The notes beneath the pieces were generated by a model that was not told the DNA's origin, ran no database searches, and was given only the letters and a program-made list of their open reading frames with translations. The position numbers were made by a program, and so were the translations under genes. This document shows positions 43,301-51,883 of a stretch of 51,908 nucleotides of DNA, piece by piece. Numbering within the stretch: position 1 is the stretch's first letter; each line of letters opens with the position of its first letter. This stretch comes from CAZUGO01 sp964619935. GTDB lineage: Bacteria; Planctomycetota; Phycisphaerae; UBA1845; CAIVHJ01. The stretch covers positions 1 through 51,908 of the forward strand of contig CAZUGO010000097.1 of NCBI GenBank assembly GCA_964619935.1. Reading direction: 5' to 3'.

Positions 43301-43513
43301 ACCTGCGACCCCCCGGGTCTCGCCGGCCGCGGGTCTCGGCGAGCTTGGAGCAGTGCGCAGGCAAGCGGTGGCACCGGCGATTCCCAGGGAGCGCACGCGG
43401 GGTCGGGTCCACCAGCAGTCTGAGAAACACGAACCATCATGAAATCTCGTGGGATGTCAGAGGGGCAACGTCTGTGCCGCTCATGACTCGCCCTAGCGCC
43501 CGGAAGGCAGGAC

Positions 43514-44698
43514 ATGCAATCGCCCGCCCATACCTCCAACGGCAGCCCGGCTGAGCCGGCGACCGCGGTGGCGTTGGTCAGCCATCACCGGGACACGGTC
43601 ACGGTGGTGACCGCCGCTTTGCAGGACTCGTCCGGCTTTGAACTCCAGAAGGTGTGTTCCGATCTGGGGGCCCTGACGTTGCTGCTGGAGCGCACACCGA
43701 TGCCGTTTGTCCTGGTGGACATCGATTCGAATCCCGCGGGCATGCTGGCCGACCTGGATCCACTGTCGCGACGCTTCAGCGACACCCGGTTCATCGTGGT
43801 CTGCGAGCAGGTCAGCGACGAACTCATGCTCGAAGCCATGCAGGTCGGCGTGCGCCACGTGTTGAGCAAGCGGACCGTTCCGGCCAAATTGGCTGGCGCG
43901 TTGCAGCGGTTGTTGCCCAAGGCCGACGGCGTCCGCGACCGAGCCGGCGTGATCGTGACCGTGCTTTCGGCCAGCGGCGGCTGCGGTGCCACCACGCTGG
44001 CCTTGAATCTGGCGAACGAACTCAGCCTGGAGCCGGACAAACACGCACTGTTGCTGGATCTCGACGTCACCCACGGCGGGGCCGCCGCCTACCTGGGGCT
44101 GCGCAGTCCGTACGGCCTGGCGGATGTCCTGTCGCGCAACGGCGATTTGGATCCGCAACTGCTGCGTTCGACCGCCCAGAGCTACTCGGACCGCTTCGAT
44201 GTGCTCAGCAGCCTGTCGACGCTCGATCTGAATGCTCCGCCCCAATTGGACGCCGAGCACTTGGTGAACGTCATCCGGGCCTGTCGCGAGGTCTACGACT
44301 ACACCGTCGTCGATGCCCCGCGCCTGGCTCCGGCATTGAGCGCCGAATTGATCGGGGTCAGCACGCTGGCCTTGCTGGTGATGCAGTTGACGGTCAAGGA
44401 TGTCACCATTGCCAAAGCGCTGCTGAGTGCCGTGGCCAATCACCGCATTACCGCCGATCAGATCACGGTGGTGATCAACCGCTACAGCCGCCGCCACGCC
44501 ATGATCAGCCTGGATGAAGCCCGGCGGGCCCTCGGCAACCCCGAGATCGTGCCCATCGGCAACGATTATCGAAGCGCCTTGAAGTGTGTGAACCATGGTC
44601 GGTTGCTGTCTGATTCGTCGCCACGGTCGGCCTTGCGCCACCAACTGCGGCAGTTGGGACAGCAACTCTGGAGCAACAGCGCGGCCAAGCGCCGCTGA
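43514..44698 (+). CDS. tadZ: TadZ/CpaE pilus localisation ATPase
   Basis: 394 residues: an N-terminal receiver-like domain (17-135) and a ParA/MinD-type ATPase domain. The P-loop reads SASGGCGATTLA (152-163): the usual KGGxGKT Lys positions are replaced, as known for CpaE proteins, so ATP hydrolysis may be weak. Other blocks are LLLDLDVTHGGAAAYLGLR and YDYTVVDAPR. It directs the Tad machine to the pole. GGAAGG about 6 bp before the ATG. Confidence 0.92.
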   Translation: MQSPAHTSNGSPAEPATAVALVSHHRDTVTVVTAALQDSSGFELQKVCSDLGALTLLLERTPMPFVLVDIDSNPAGMLADLDPLSRRFSDTRFIVVCEQVSDELMLEAMQVGVRHVLSKRTVPAKLAGALQRLLPKADGVRDRAGVIVTVLSASGGCGATTLALNLANELSLEPDKHALLLDLDVTHGGAAAYLGLRSPYGLADVLSRNGDLDPQLLRSTAQSYSDRFDVLSSLSTLDLNAPPQLDAEHLVNVIRACREVYDYTVVDAPRLAPALSAELIGVSTLALLVMQLTVKDVTIAKALLSAVANHRITADQITVVINRYSRRHAMISLDEARRALGNPEIVPIGNDYRSALKCVNHGRLLSDSSPRSALRHQLRQLGQQLWSNSAAKRR

Positions 44699-44715
44699 AA
44701 CGCAGGAGTGCAGTC

Positions 44716-46044
44716 ATGTTTGAGTCGGGATCAGGAGAACGGCGGGGCAACGGGTCAGCGGTGACCCAGCGCCTGAAGGCGGACATCCACAACAAGCTGC
44801 TGGAGTCGCTCGATTTGACCGAGGCCCGGCGGATGCCCATCGAGCAATTGCGGCACGAGTGTTCGCGACGGGTGGACAGCCTGTTGGGCGAGCAGTCGAT
44901 GCCGTTGTCGGCGGCCGAGAAGCAGCAGTTGCTGCGGGAGCTGCTCGACGAGATTTTCGGCCTGGGGCCGCTGGAAGAACTGCTCAGCGACACCAGCATT
45001 ACCGACATCCTGGTCAACGGCCCCAACAAGATCTACATCGAGCGGCAAGGCCGCCTGACCCGCACCGACGTCACCTTTCGGGACAACAACCACCTGCTGC
45101 AGGTAATCCAGCGGATCGCCACGGTGGTCGGGCGCCGAATCGACGAGAGTTCGCCGATGCTGGATGCCCGCCTGCTGGACGGTTCGCGCGTCAACGCCAT
45201 CATCCCGCCGCTGTCGCTCCAAGGGCCGTCGGTGAGCATCCGCCGCTTTGGCGCCCGGCCGCTGGAGGTCGATGACCTGATCCGCCTGGGGTCGTCCAGC
45301 AGCGAGATGATCGATTTTATTGATGCCTGCGTCCGCTCGCGGCTGAACTTTCTGGTGTCCGGAGGTACCGGCACTGGTAAGACCACGGTCCTGAACGTGA
45401 TGTCCAAGTACATTCCTGAGTCCGAGCGGGTGGTGACCATTGAAGACGCCGCCGAACTGCAGTTGCAGCGCGACCACGTCGTGCAGCTCGAGACCCGCCC
45501 GCCGAACATTGAAGGCCGCGGCGAGGTCACCCAACGGGACCTGCTGCGCAACGCCTTGCGCATGCGACCCGATCGAATCATCATCGGCGAGGTCCGCGGC
45601 GCCGAAGCCCTGGACATGCTCCAGGCGATGAACACCGGCCACGAAGGCTCCATGACCACGGTGCACGCCAACAGCCCGCGAGACGCCCTCCGCCGCATCG
45701 AGAACATGGTCAGCATGGCGGGGTTGAATTACCCGGTGCACGTGATTCGCGATCAAATCGCCTCGGCGCTGAACATCATCGTGCACCTCGATCGCATGAC
45801 CGGCGGGCGGCGCAAGATGGTCAGCGTGGCCGAAATCACCGGCATGGAAGGGGACGTCATCTGCATGCAGGAGATCTTCCGTTTCAAACAATCGGGCGTC
45901 GACGGCGAGGGACACGCCACCGGAAACTTCGAAGTCTGCGGCACCCGGCCGCGCGTGCTGGCCCGGCTCCATGGCGAAGGCATTGACCTGCCCGACACCA
46001 TGTTCCAGCGACGCGTGCTTACTCCGGAGAACGGCAATGCCTGA
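44716..46044 (+). CDS. tadA: TadA/CpaF secretion ATPase
   Basis: 442 residues. Type II/IV secretion ATPase: N-terminal helical region, LLSDTSITDILVNGPNKIYIERQGRL, Walker A SGGTGTGKTTVLN (215-227), Asp box TIEDAAELQLQ, Walker B RPDRIIIGEVRGAEALDMLQAMNTGHEGSMTTVHAN. The hexamer powers Flp pilus extension and retraction. AGGAG 7 bp before the ATG. Its end overlaps tadB by 8 bp. Confidence 0.96.
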   Translation: MFESGSGERRGNGSAVTQRLKADIHNKLLESLDLTEARRMPIEQLRHECSRRVDSLLGEQSMPLSAAEKQQLLRELLDEIFGLGPLEELLSDTSITDILVNGPNKIYIERQGRLTRTDVTFRDNNHLLQVIQRIATVVGRRIDESSPMLDARLLDGSRVNAIIPPLSLQGPSVSIRRFGARPLEVDDLIRLGSSSSEMIDFIDACVRSRLNFLVSGGTGTGKTTVLNVMSKYIPESERVVTIEDAAELQLQRDHVVQLETRPPNIEGRGEVTQRDLLRNALRMRPDRIIIGEVRGAEALDMLQAMNTGHEGSMTTVHANSPRDALRRIENMVSMAGLNYPVHVIRDQIASALNIIVHLDRMTGGRRKMVSVAEITGMEGDVICMQEIFRFKQSGVDGEGHATGNFEVCGTRPRVLARLHGEGIDLPDTMFQRRVLTPENGNA

Positions 46045-47020
46045 GAACATCAGTGACCTTCTCAATGCGGCGGTGATCCTGGCGGTCTTCGGCCTGGTCC
46101 TGGCGCTGTGGCTGCTTGGCGTGTTTCTGTGGTACGGCCGCAAGATGTCCTTCCTGAATTATGTCCGCCAACGGCTGGCTTCAGGCCGGCACACGGCCGG
46201 TGATTCCAGGGAGCTGCGGCTGTGGAAGGATGGCGAGGAACGCACCCTCCGCGTGCCCGACCAGCAGCAGGGCACCTGGCGGGCCCGCCTGACCCGGCTG
46301 CACAAGGAGGCCGGCTGGAGGGTCCCCATGCAGACCGTGTTCCTGGGCGCGCTGGGTACGGTGCTGATGGTCTTCGTGGTGGCCTTCATGATCACCGAGA
46401 ATCTCCTGGGCAGCCTCTGTTGTGCGCTGGCGGTGCTGTTGGGCTTCTGGACCTACACCAAGGGCCGCGTCGGGCGGCGGCTCGGCGTGCTGGAAAGCCA
46501 ATTCGTCGAGGCCCTGGAACTGGCCGCCCGTTCCTTGCGGGCGGGGCATCCGCTGCCGGCCGCCTTTCGGCTGATCGCCGACGAGTTGCCGGCGCCGATC
46601 TGCACCTTGTTCGCCGAGATCAACCAATTGCAGGGCCTGGGCCTCAGCTCCGAGAATGCCATCAAGATGGTCGCCCAGGAATCCGGCAGCTCGGACATCA
46701 ACTTGTTCGCCACTTCCGTCGTCATTCAGATGAGAACCGGCGGGAACCTGGCGGACATGATGACCCGGCTGGCCCACATCATTCGCGATCGCATGCGGCT
46801 CAAGCGGCGGGTGCGCGTCCTCACGGCTCAGACCCAGTTGAGCAAGCGGGTGCTGTCCCTGCTGCCGTTCGTGCTGCTGGGGGCCTTGAGCGTGATCAAT
46901 GGCGACTACATGGATCCGCTGTTTTCGTCGCGGATCGGCCACTACCTGCTGGCCGTTGCCGGTTTGTTCGTCTTGGGTGGCGTCTGGATGATGAATCGCT
47001 TGTCGCAGTTGCACTATTGA
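46037..47020 (+). CDS. tadB: TadB inner membrane platform protein
   Basis: 327 residues from the ATG at 46037, whose Shine-Dalgarno (CCGGAGA) lies inside the end of tadA. Helices near the N-terminus and two before the type II secretion F domain (LESQFVEALELAARSLRAGHPLPAAFRLIADELP...QMRTGGNLADMMTRLAHIIRDRMRLKRRVRVLTAQ), with two more helices at the C-terminus. Works with TadC as the pilus assembly platform. Confidence 0.93.
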   Translation: MPENISDLLNAAVILAVFGLVLALWLLGVFLWYGRKMSFLNYVRQRLASGRHTAGDSRELRLWKDGEERTLRVPDQQQGTWRARLTRLHKEAGWRVPMQTVFLGALGTVLMVFVVAFMITENLLGSLCCALAVLLGFWTYTKGRVGRRLGVLESQFVEALELAARSLRAGHPLPAAFRLIADELPAPICTLFAEINQLQGLGLSSENAIKMVAQESGSSDINLFATSVVIQMRTGGNLADMMTRLAHIIRDRMRLKRRVRVLTAQTQLSKRVLSLLPFVLLGALSVINGDYMDPLFSSRIGHYLLAVAGLFVLGGVWMMNRLSQLHY

Positions 47021-47074
47021 ACCGGCGGGGGCCCAGGTGTGGAGCGCTGAGCCGGTGGACATGAGGAGCGGGTC

Positions 47075-47983
47075 ATGCTGGAGTTTCTGATTCCATTACT
47101 CACCTTCCTGGCGATCACCGCCCTGGGGGGCGCCTTTCTGAGTGCGCGGCTTGCCGCCCAAGAGCCGATGCGGACCCGGCTGTCGGAACTCCAGCGATCC
47201 CGGCCGAACGACATCGCCACCAGCGCGTGGCCGATGCGTCTGTTGGCGGCGTTGAGCGGATTGACTTCGGCCAAGGGCCCGTCGGACAATCTCCGCGCCG
47301 AACTGGCCAGCGCCGGCTTCCACGGGCGCAACGCCGCCTCCGTGTACATGGGTTCCAAGCTGGTTCTGCTGCTCAGCGGGGTGGTGGGCCTGACTGCGGC
47401 CCTGCTGCCGGTGGAGACCTGGCCCCTCGGTGTGCGCGGCCTGATGGTGTTATGGGGTGGCGGCATCCTGTTCTTCATCCCCAACTTCGTGGTTCGCCAG
47501 CGGCGCGAGGCGCGCCAGGCGGACATTCGCCGGGCCGTTCCCGATGCCATCGATCTGCTGGAGGTTTGCGTGTCCTCCGGGATGGGTCTGGACGCCGCCT
47601 GGAACGCCGTCGCCGACGAGATTCGCTCGGTGAACCCCATCCTGGCCGATGAATTGGCCCTGACCGACCTGGAGATTCACCTCGGGGCGCCGCGGGCCAC
47701 CGCCATGCGGCACATGGCCGCCCGCACCGGGGTCGCCGAGATCGCGTCGCTGGTCGGCGTGCTGGTGCAAGCGGAACGCTTCGGCACCAGCGTCGCTGAT
47801 TCGCTGAAGACCTTCGCCGCCTCGATGCGCGAGCTGCGCAGCCAACGGGCTGAGGAGTCGGCCGAGAAGATGCCCATCAAGCTGCTGTTTCCGCTGGTGC
47901 TGTTGATGTTCCCGGCGGTGCTGATCGTCATCGCCGGACCGGCCGGGATCCAGTGGGCCGAAATCATTGCGGGGGGATACTGA
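47075..47983 (+). CDS. tadC: TadC inner membrane platform protein
   Basis: 302 residues. Helix at the N-terminus, two in the middle, and the T2SSF domain RRAVPDAIDLLEVCVSSGMGLDAAWNAV...LADELALTDLEIHLGAPRATAMRHMAARTGVAEIASLVGVLVQAERFGTSVADSLKTFA, followed by a last helix LLFPLVLLMFPAVLIVIAG. AGGAG lies about 8 bp before the ATG. The last recognised core gene of the cluster; TadD, usually near, is absent. Confidence 0.93.
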   Translation: MLEFLIPLLTFLAITALGGAFLSARLAAQEPMRTRLSELQRSRPNDIATSAWPMRLLAALSGLTSAKGPSDNLRAELASAGFHGRNAASVYMGSKLVLLLSGVVGLTAALLPVETWPLGVRGLMVLWGGGILFFIPNFVVRQRREARQADIRRAVPDAIDLLEVCVSSGMGLDAAWNAVADEIRSVNPILADELALTDLEIHLGAPRATAMRHMAARTGVAEIASLVGVLVQAERFGTSVADSLKTFAASMRELRSQRAEESAEKMPIKLLFPLVLLMFPAVLIVIAGPAGIQWAEIIAGGY

Positions 47984-48014
47984 TCCGGTGCACTCTCGGC
48001 CCCGCGACCCACCC

Positions 48015-48410
48015 CTACGGAAAACGGCACTCGAGGTGTTGCCCGCGGCGATCGCGGAGCGGCAGGTGCAGCGCGGTTCTGGCGTGGATCTCGTAGGCGT
48101 CGGCGTACACCCGACGCCAACCCGAATGATCGACCAGGAGCCCGGCGGTGGCGCTGCCCGTCCGGACCAGGATGGCGTCGCAGGGATAGCGCGCCAACGT
48201 GCGGTCCCATCCGGTGGCGGCGGCGTAGAAGGCGTGCATGGCGTCGAATACACCGGGCGCATAAGCAACCTCATAACGACCGTCGAGGCTGACCCGGACT
48301 GCGCTTGGGAGCGGGCTGAACGCCGCACCTCGTCCAAGATCGAAGGTACCGCACCCGTCGACCGCCGCCGAAACGGTGGCTGGTCGCGCGTGCGCGTTTT
48401 GGCAGGCCAC
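48015..48410 (-). pseudogene. C-terminal fragment of a membrane glycosyltransferase-like protein
   Basis: An antisense frame of 131 residues. Residues 40-120 (VSLDGRYEVAYAPGVFDAMHAFYAAATGWDRTLARYPCDAILV...LLVDHSGWRRVYADAYEIHAR) read like the soluble C-terminal end of polytopic GT-C/DUF2079-type membrane proteins, where a final GW..VY.D strand is common. The membrane-spanning N-terminal part is missing, because the frame is cut off about 30 bp from flp2. Probably a remnant left between tadC and flp2; a real short gene is possible. Confidence 0.4.
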
Positions 48411-48439
48411 CGGCTTGCCTCCCGAGAAGGGAGTTTGCG

Positions 48440-48610
48440 ATGCGGAGGATCTTGAATCATCGGTTCTGGCGGGAGCAGCGCGGCACGGAGAGCCTCGAAT
48501 GGGCCCTGATCGCCGGCATGCTCGTCGGTGGCTTGATCTTGGTGTTGGGCGTGATCGGGCTGTGGATCAAGCAGCGCTTTGAGAGCATCCAGACCGATAT
48601 GGGTATCTAG
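48440..48610 (+). CDS. Flp-type pilin (second copy)
   Basis: 56 residues. Leader MRRILNHRFWREQRG, then TESLEWALIAGMLVGGLILVLGVIGLWIKQRFESIQTDMGI. Compared with Flp1 at 41058 it keeps the cleavage Gly, Glu at +5, Trp at +6, the Gly-Gly in the helix and the tail RF(D/E)S(M/I)QTD(L/M)G. GAAGGGAG precedes the ATG at about 6 bp. Separated from tadC by the 456 bp holding the gene fragment at 48015-48410. Could be a second major pilin or a minor variant. Confidence 0.85.
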   Translation: MRRILNHRFWREQRGTESLEWALIAGMLVGGLILVLGVIGLWIKQRFESIQTDMGI

Positions 48611-48811
48611 ACGCCGAACCTGAAAACCGCAAGCGCACTGGCGGTGCGAAGACCCGGCTCGAGCCCGTCGCTTGCGCTTGGGGCTCCGGCATCGTGGCCT
48701 GGTGACCCCAGCGGCGTCGACAGAACCGCAGGCCCGGTTACGGCGGCGATGCCGCGGCCTCTTTCCCGAATTGACGTGCAAGAAGTTACCGGCCGCTCCG
48801 GCAGGGTCCTG

Positions 48812-49729
48812 TCAGTGGACGGCGGAGGGGCTGAGCGCGTCGCTGGGGATCTTGTCGCCGGCCTTGGCGGTGTCACCCACGTACACACCCTCGATCCACT
48901 GTCCGCGGTATTCGGCGTCGGCCCAGTTGATCGCGTGGGGATTGGCCAGCAGGTCGGTTTCCGAGCGGACCGAGCCGTCCAGCAGGGCGACGTTGGTCAT
49001 GCCGCCGTGACGTGTGCTGGGGAACCAGGCCAGGCCTTCGGGGACGTTGGGATTGGCAATGTACGAGCCGCCGGGTTCGATCGGCGGCGCGACCAAATGC
49101 GGCGTGTCCACCCACCACCACGGCGGCCGATTGGTGGCAGTGCGGGCATCCAGGTCCAGGACCAGCGCCGTGCGGTTGGCCTGAGGCCAGTTGAACATGT
49201 TCGGCCCGAGCGTCACATAGAATGCCTTGAAGGTGCCGTTGGGCTTCGGGCGCCACACCTGATGCAACCGGCGGTTGAACGCGTAGCTGAGTTCCTCTTC
49301 CTTTTGAACCGCGTCGGTCAAGGCCTGGCCATACGACTTGTGCACCATGAGCGATTTCCCGCGACTCGCCGGGCAGAAGAACAGGTTGCCCTTGCCACGC
49401 ACGTATTCCTTGGTTTCGCCGGGTTCAGTGAAGTACTTGCCGGCGCCGTACAACTCGTCGATGTAGCTGGTCAAACCGAAGTGGCTGTCGCTGGGCACGC
49501 CCTCGAAGCGCTTCAGTTGACCGGGATCATTGGCGGTCATGTGAAAATCGATGGCGATTTGCCGCAGGTTGGACTTGCACACCAGGGAATCAGCCTGCCG
49601 TTTGACCCCGCGAAACGACGGCAGAAGAATACCGATAAGCAGTGCAATAATGGCAACGACCACCAGCATTTCAACCAGCGTGAATGCCGACAGCCGTCCC
49701 GGAGACATCCGTCCTCTGCGCATTGCCAT
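48812..49729 (-). CDS. prepilin-type N-terminal domain protein (DUF1559-like)
   Basis: 305 residues from the ATG at 49729 (AAGG 7 bp upstream; the open frame begins at 49861). Type IV pilin/pseudopilin leader SAFTLVEMLVVVAIIALLIGILLPS with the N-methylation site, followed by VCKSNLRQI and a periplasmic domain with a double Trp segment PPWWWVDTPHL and a C-terminal NVALLDGSVR, the pattern of the abundant planctomycetal pseudopilin-like family. It uses the PilD-type leader, distinct from the Flp type, so belongs to a different export pathway. Confidence 0.85.
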   Translation of the reverse strand: MAMRRGRMSPGRLSAFTLVEMLVVVAIIALLIGILLPSFRGVKRQADSLVCKSNLRQIAIDFHMTANDPGQLKRFEGVPSDSHFGLTSYIDELYGAGKYFTEPGETKEYVRGKGNLFFCPASRGKSLMVHKSYGQALTDAVQKEEELSYAFNRRLHQVWRPKPNGTFKAFYVTLGPNMFNWPQANRTALVLDLDARTATNRPPWWWVDTPHLVAPPIEPGGSYIANPNVPEGLAWFPSTRHGGMTNVALLDGSVRSETDLLANPHAINWADAEYRGQWIEGVYVGDTAKAGDKIPSDALSPSAVH

Positions 49730-50087
49730 TCGGTGACCTTCTGCGAGCAAAACGGCACTTGGAGGTGCGAGGAGACCCGGCGATAACCCAAGAGACCGGA
49801 ACCAGAGTAGATTGTGAGCGACGGGCCGCCTCACTAGACCCAGATGATTGTATCCTCGCAAAGAGTGCCTGGCAAGCCATCTAATCTCGTAACGTATTTG
49901 CCATGAACGTGATAGGGCGACGGACGGCCTGTTTCTCTAATCTCTGAACAGCCTAGGGGTTACACCGCCGGCGGTTATCGGACACCAGGAAAGCGGGCGT
50001 GTGCCACAGAAAACCGGACAGCGTCACTTTAAGATGGCGCGTTACCGCCGCTCCCGTTCCCCACCGGGCGCCGTCGGATGGGCGGCT
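49730..50087. other. intergenic, 358 bp
   Basis: Between the pseudopilin-like gene and the tRNA promoter. Contains repeated CTAATCTC stretches and an imperfect inverted repeat at 49926-49953. No gene recognised. Confidence 0.35.
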
Positions 50088-50115
50088 TTGCCAGGTCACC
50101 GCTGTGTGCTAGAAT
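50088..50115 (+). promoter_or_regulatory. promoter of tRNA-Val
   Basis: TTGCCA (50088-50093), 16 bp, TAGAAT (50110-50115), placing the transcript start about 45 bp before the tRNA. Confidence 0.55.
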
Positions 50116-50168
50116 TCCGCCCTCAAGGGGGTCGCTTGTCCGCTCGCCACCTGGCAGTCGGACCCCGG

Positions 50169-50242
50169 GGGCGATTAGCTCAGTTGGCCAGAGCGCTCGG
50201 ATCACACCCGAGAGGTCACAGGTTCAAGTCCTGTATCGCCCA
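50169..50242 (+). tRNA. tRNA-Val (anticodon CAC)
   Basis: 74 nt forming a full cloverleaf: acceptor GGGCGAT/ATCGCCC, D-arm around AGCTCAGTTGGCCAGAGC, anticodon stem CTCGG/CCGAG with loop ATCACAC (anticodon CAC, reading GTG valine codons), and T-arm ACAGG TTCAAGT CCTGT. Discriminator A at 50242; the 3' CCA is not encoded. Confidence 0.97.
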
Positions 50243-50364
50243 TTCATCATCATGCCCGCAGATTGAAGAATTGTCCGAAGACTTTGATGAGCGAGAGGTC
50301 GATTGTCACTCTGGCGGCGATTGCGTCCATCCGATTCGCACCAATCCGTTGTGGCAGAGTCCTG

Positions 50365-51648
50365 CTATCGTGTCTTTGCCTTCGTCTTGGACGAAGACCC
50401 GTCCCTCGATGATGAGCCACCCCAGAGCGCACTCACCGGCAAGGCGTGGATGCGCGCGCCGAACGGGATCGTGTCTTGTCCTGCGTACAGCACGACGCCT
50501 CGGTGGAACCGCTTGCCGCCAAGGTCGGCCAGCGCCTCCAAGCCTTTGAGATCCTCCCTGCCGAGGGTCGCGCGCGCCTTGACCTCGATGCCGACGATCC
50601 TGCCCGACCGATCTTCGAGAACCACATCCACCTCACGCCCTGCCTGCGTGCGAAAGTGGAATAGCTCCGGCATCGTTTGGCTCCAGGACGCCTGCTTCCG
50701 CAGCTCCATGACCACGAAGTTTTCCATCAACGGCCCGCTGTGCTTGGGATCGTTGCCGAGCCGATCCTTGCCGAGCCCCAGCAGGTGCGTGAGCAAGCCG
50801 GTGTCGTTGAGGTAGAGCTTGGGGGACTTCACGAGCCGCTTGCCGAGGTTGCTCGACCATGCAGGTAGCACCTGCACGATGAAGGTCATCTCCAGCAGGG
50901 CGAAGTAACGCTTGAGGGTGGTCTGCGGGATGGAAAGGTCACGGGCGATGTCGGCGAAGTTGACGGGCGATCCTGCCCGCGTCGCCAGCAGCGTCAACAG
51001 GCGCGGCAGTTCGGTCAGCCCCTCGATGTTGGACAGGTCTCGGATGTCGCGTTGCAGGATCGTCGAAATGTACGACCGGAACCAATCGGCCCGGCGGGAT
51101 GCCCCGCGCGTCGTGCAGATTTCCGGGTAACCGCCGCGCAGCACACAGTCCATCAGCTTCAGCGTTGCCAATGGCTTGTCCGGCCCACGCAGGTTCGCCT
51201 TGGCGAAAAGCGCATCCACGAAGGTCTCGCGCACGCCGTCGATCTCGCCTTGTGAGAACGGCCACAGGGTCAGTGTCTCGATCCGGCCTGCCAGCGACTC
51301 CGACACCTGTGGGACGAGCAGCACATTGGCCGAACCCGTGAGCAGGAACCGCCCGGGCCTGCGGTTCCGATCCACCGCCAGCTTGATCGCGGGGAAGACG
51401 GCAGGGGCCTTCTGCACCTCGTCCAAGACGAGAGGCCCGTTCAATCCCTGAACGAAGCCCGCCGGGTCGCTGGTTGCCGCCGCGAGCGTGGCCGCGTCGT
51501 CCAGTGTCAGGTACGAAGCGTCCCACTCGCTTTCGGCGATAGCCCGCACCAGCGTACTCTTGCCCGTCTGGCGCGCCCCGTGCATGAAGACAACGGGAGT
51601 ATCCTTGAGGGCCTGTCGGAGCCGGGTCGTGATGTTTCGCTCGATCAT
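50365..51648 (-). CDS. AAA+ ATPase with DUF4143 domain
   Basis: 427 residues. Walker A FMHGARQTGKSTLVRAI (about 21-37), Walker B GPLVLDEVQKAP, sensor LLTGSANVLL, then the DUF4143 region LRGGYPEI...YISTILQRDIRDLSNIE, a winged-helix segment (ADIARDLSIPQTTLKRYFALLE), and a PD-(D/E)xK nuclease-like end with REVDVVLEDRSGRIVGIEVKA. Such genes are scattered among bacteria and archaea, spread horizontally, and have unknown function. Located 122 bp after tRNA-Val in the opposite direction. Confidence 0.88.
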   Translation of the reverse strand: MIERNITTRLRQALKDTPVVFMHGARQTGKSTLVRAIAESEWDASYLTLDDAATLAAATSDPAGFVQGLNGPLVLDEVQKAPAVFPAIKLAVDRNRRPGRFLLTGSANVLLVPQVSESLAGRIETLTLWPFSQGEIDGVRETFVDALFAKANLRGPDKPLATLKLMDCVLRGGYPEICTTRGASRRADWFRSYISTILQRDIRDLSNIEGLTELPRLLTLLATRAGSPVNFADIARDLSIPQTTLKRYFALLEMTFIVQVLPAWSSNLGKRLVKSPKLYLNDTGLLTHLLGLGKDRLGNDPKHSGPLMENFVVMELRKQASWSQTMPELFHFRTQAGREVDVVLEDRSGRIVGIEVKARATLGREDLKGLEALADLGGKRFHRGVVLYAGQDTIPFGARIHALPVSALWGGSSSRDGSSSKTKAKTR

Positions 51649-51845
51649 GGGGGTAGTCTAGCCGGAGGGCGGCTGGCGAACAACCGCCAGGCGGTTGAAT
51701 ATCGTCCACAAAACGGTTGATTTTCGGCCATAGATGCCGGCGGGGGTGACCATTTCGGGGGACACAAACAATCCTGTTCGGCACTGTGATTGCCATGAGG
51801 CCCACCGTTCGCGCCACAACGCAAGATGTCGCGCAACACTTTACT

Positions 51846-51874
51846 TGCGCTGCGCGGCTTCATGAGGCATACTA
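51846..51874 (+). promoter_or_regulatory. weak promoter candidate before the last start codon
   Basis: TTGCGC (51846-51851), 17 bp, CATACT (51869-51874), 9 bp before the ATG at 51884. Confidence 0.25.
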
Positions 51875-51883
51875 CATGTGGCA

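Noticed and set aside
50169..51648. integrative element at tRNA-Val
   Set aside because: A DUF4143 ATPase follows the tRNA, but there is no integrase and no second copy of the tRNA 3' end in the window.
51700..51883. insertion sequence remnant at the right edge
   Set aside because: Some similarity in feel to IS end regions, but no transposase fragment, inverted repeats or target duplication could be shown.
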